Assembly (NCBI GenBank): GCA_018883485.1
Contig: VEQB01000016.1
Location: 1 to 15,678 of the forward strand
Direction of reading: 5' to 3'
DNA: 15,678 bases
Origin: Bacteroidota bacterium
GTDB taxonomy: Bacteria > Bacteroidota > Bacteroidia > UKL13-3
A program made the position numbers and the translations under genes. The notes beneath the pieces were generated by a model. It saw nothing but the letters and a program-made list of their open reading frames with translations, was not told the DNA's origin and searched no databases. Positions 14,928 to 15,678 of this stretch are shown piece after piece (the first letter of the stretch is position 1; each line of letters starts with the position of its first letter).

Positions 14928-15678
14928 GGTTGCATTTGGCGGAATAACACCTCCTGCTCCATTTTCGCCATAGGCAAGTTGGCTAGGAATAATCAGGCGC
15001 ATTTTGTCACCCACTTTCATCAAGGCAATGCCTTCATCCCAACCTCTTATAACCATACCTTGACCCAAGTTAAAGCTAATTGGATCCCCACGTTCAACAG
15101 ATGAATCAAATTTGCGTCCATCCATTAAATAACCTGTGTAATGAACATCTACTATTTTACCAGGTTCTGCTTTTGTGCCTTCACCTTTTTTAACGTAAAT
15201 ATATTTTAAGCCAGATGTTGTGGTTAAGGTATCTTTACCTTTTACTTCATAAGGCACTGCTACCACTGGAGTTTTTGTATCCATTACTTCAATATCAAAA
15301 ATTAAAGTGCTGTTTGCAGGAATAGAACCCATGCTGCGCTCGCCATAACCAATACTTGGCGGTATGGTTAAAATAGCTTTATCTCCAACATGTAATAATT
15401 GTAAGCCTTCATCCCATCCTTGAATAACTTGGCCACCACCAACTTTAAAAGAGAAAGGTTGGTTACGATCGCGAGAGCTATCAAATTTAGTTCCATTAAC
15501 TAAGGTACCTACATAATGCACGCTTACTTGGTCGCCTGCAGCAACAGCAGGTCCATTGCCTATTTCTGTAACCTTATATTTAAGGCCAGAAGGCGTAGTC
15601 ATTTCTTTGTTCAATTTAATATTTCTTTTTGTGTTAGATTTACCTTTAGAATTAACGCTATTTTGCGCTGTTAAACCC
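14892..15678 (-). CDS. Exported tandem-FKBP peptidyl-prolyl isomerase (5' end off window)
   Basis: Two FKBP domains each keep the binding-pocket residues: the first reads VHYVGTLVNGTKFDSS, VIQGWDEG, IGYGERSMGSIPAN and LIFDIEV; the second VHYTGYLMDGRKFDSS, VIRGWDEG, LAYGENGAGGVIPPN and LIFDVELV. The conserved Tyr, FDSS Asp, V-I-x-G-W and aromatic pocket residues are present in both, so both may catalyse proline isomerisation. The frame has no stop up to the right edge. In-frame residues upstream read GLTAQNSVNSKGKSN, the end of a signal peptide (cleavage near LTA-Q) followed by a polar linker. I therefore prefer a start beyond the window and an exported protein over the internal ATG at 15602 or TTG at 15614, which would give a cytosolic form. 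The gene converges on ppx and ends in the terminator at 14839-14870. Confidence 0.9.
   Translation of the reverse strand, partial: GLTAQNSVNSKGKSNTKRNIKLNKEMTTPSGLKYKVTEIGNGPAVAAGDQVSVHYVGTLVNGTKFDSSRDRNQPFSFKVGGGQVIQGWDEGLQLLHVGDKAILTIPPSIGYGERSMGSIPANSTLIFDIEVMDTKTPVVAVPYEVKGKDTLTTTSGLKYIYVKKGEGTKAEPGKIVDVHYTGYLMDGRKFDSSVERGDPISFNLGQGMVIRGWDEGIALMKVGDKMRLIIPSQLAYGENGAGGVIPPNATLIFDVELVGVK

Overview
The window comes from an AT-rich genome of the phylum Bacteroidota. Supporting signs are the LTAQ/LAAQ-type ends of signal peptides, Shine-Dalgarno-poor starts, a promoter-like TTTG-N19-TAAATTTA element, a DUF3127 protein, a CARDB-plus-caspase protein and a very large SBBP-repeat/PKD-like surface protein of the kind usually exported by the type IX secretion system (T9SS). 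The class cannot be fixed from sequence alone.

Left part (1-8559, all minus strand). Five genes are packed head to tail with gaps of 12, 20, 3 and 9 bp and read as one operon for envelope or surface proteins. In transcription order they are: a secreted DUF4384 protein with an LPP20/FlgT-like N-terminus and a TTG start (8559-7585); a secreted caspase-like peptidase (C14) with two CARDB-like domains and EF-hand-type loops (7572-5806); a protein with an Ig-like N-terminus and a beta-barrel-like remainder (5785-4910); a Kelch-propeller lipoprotein (4906-3911); and a giant protein (3901 to beyond base 1, at least 1300 residues) with a DUF7948-like N-domain, seven SBBP repeats and at least seven PKD-like Ig domains. 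The giant protein has no stop codon in the window.

Middle (8560-10118). About 1.5 kb has no intact gene, but it is not empty. Translating by eye shows two heavily decayed genes: an SDR-type L-threonine 3-dehydrogenase on the minus strand (about 8644-9110) and an IS4-family transposase on the plus strand (about 9170-10112). They abut near 9110-9170, where both lack their N-termini.

Right part (10119-15678). A small lipoprotein (minus, true start 10745) is divergent from aspS (plus). After aspS come a DUF3127/SSB-like protein, a FemAB/GNAT-like acyltransferase with a TTG start, and a Ppx/GppA phosphatase; the last three are closely spaced and probably co-transcribed from a good promoter at 12670-12700. 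A tandem-FKBP peptidyl-prolyl isomerase converges from the right. It overlaps the end of ppx by 36 bp, its terminator hairpin lies inside the ppx coding sequence, and its N-terminus (end of a signal peptide) continues past the right edge.

The aspS-to-FKBP genes look like housekeeping functions (translation, single-stranded DNA binding, cell-envelope or acyl transfer, phosphate/stringent metabolism, protein folding). The left operon looks like a lineage-specific surface system built around a caspase-like protease and is the most interesting functional unit here.
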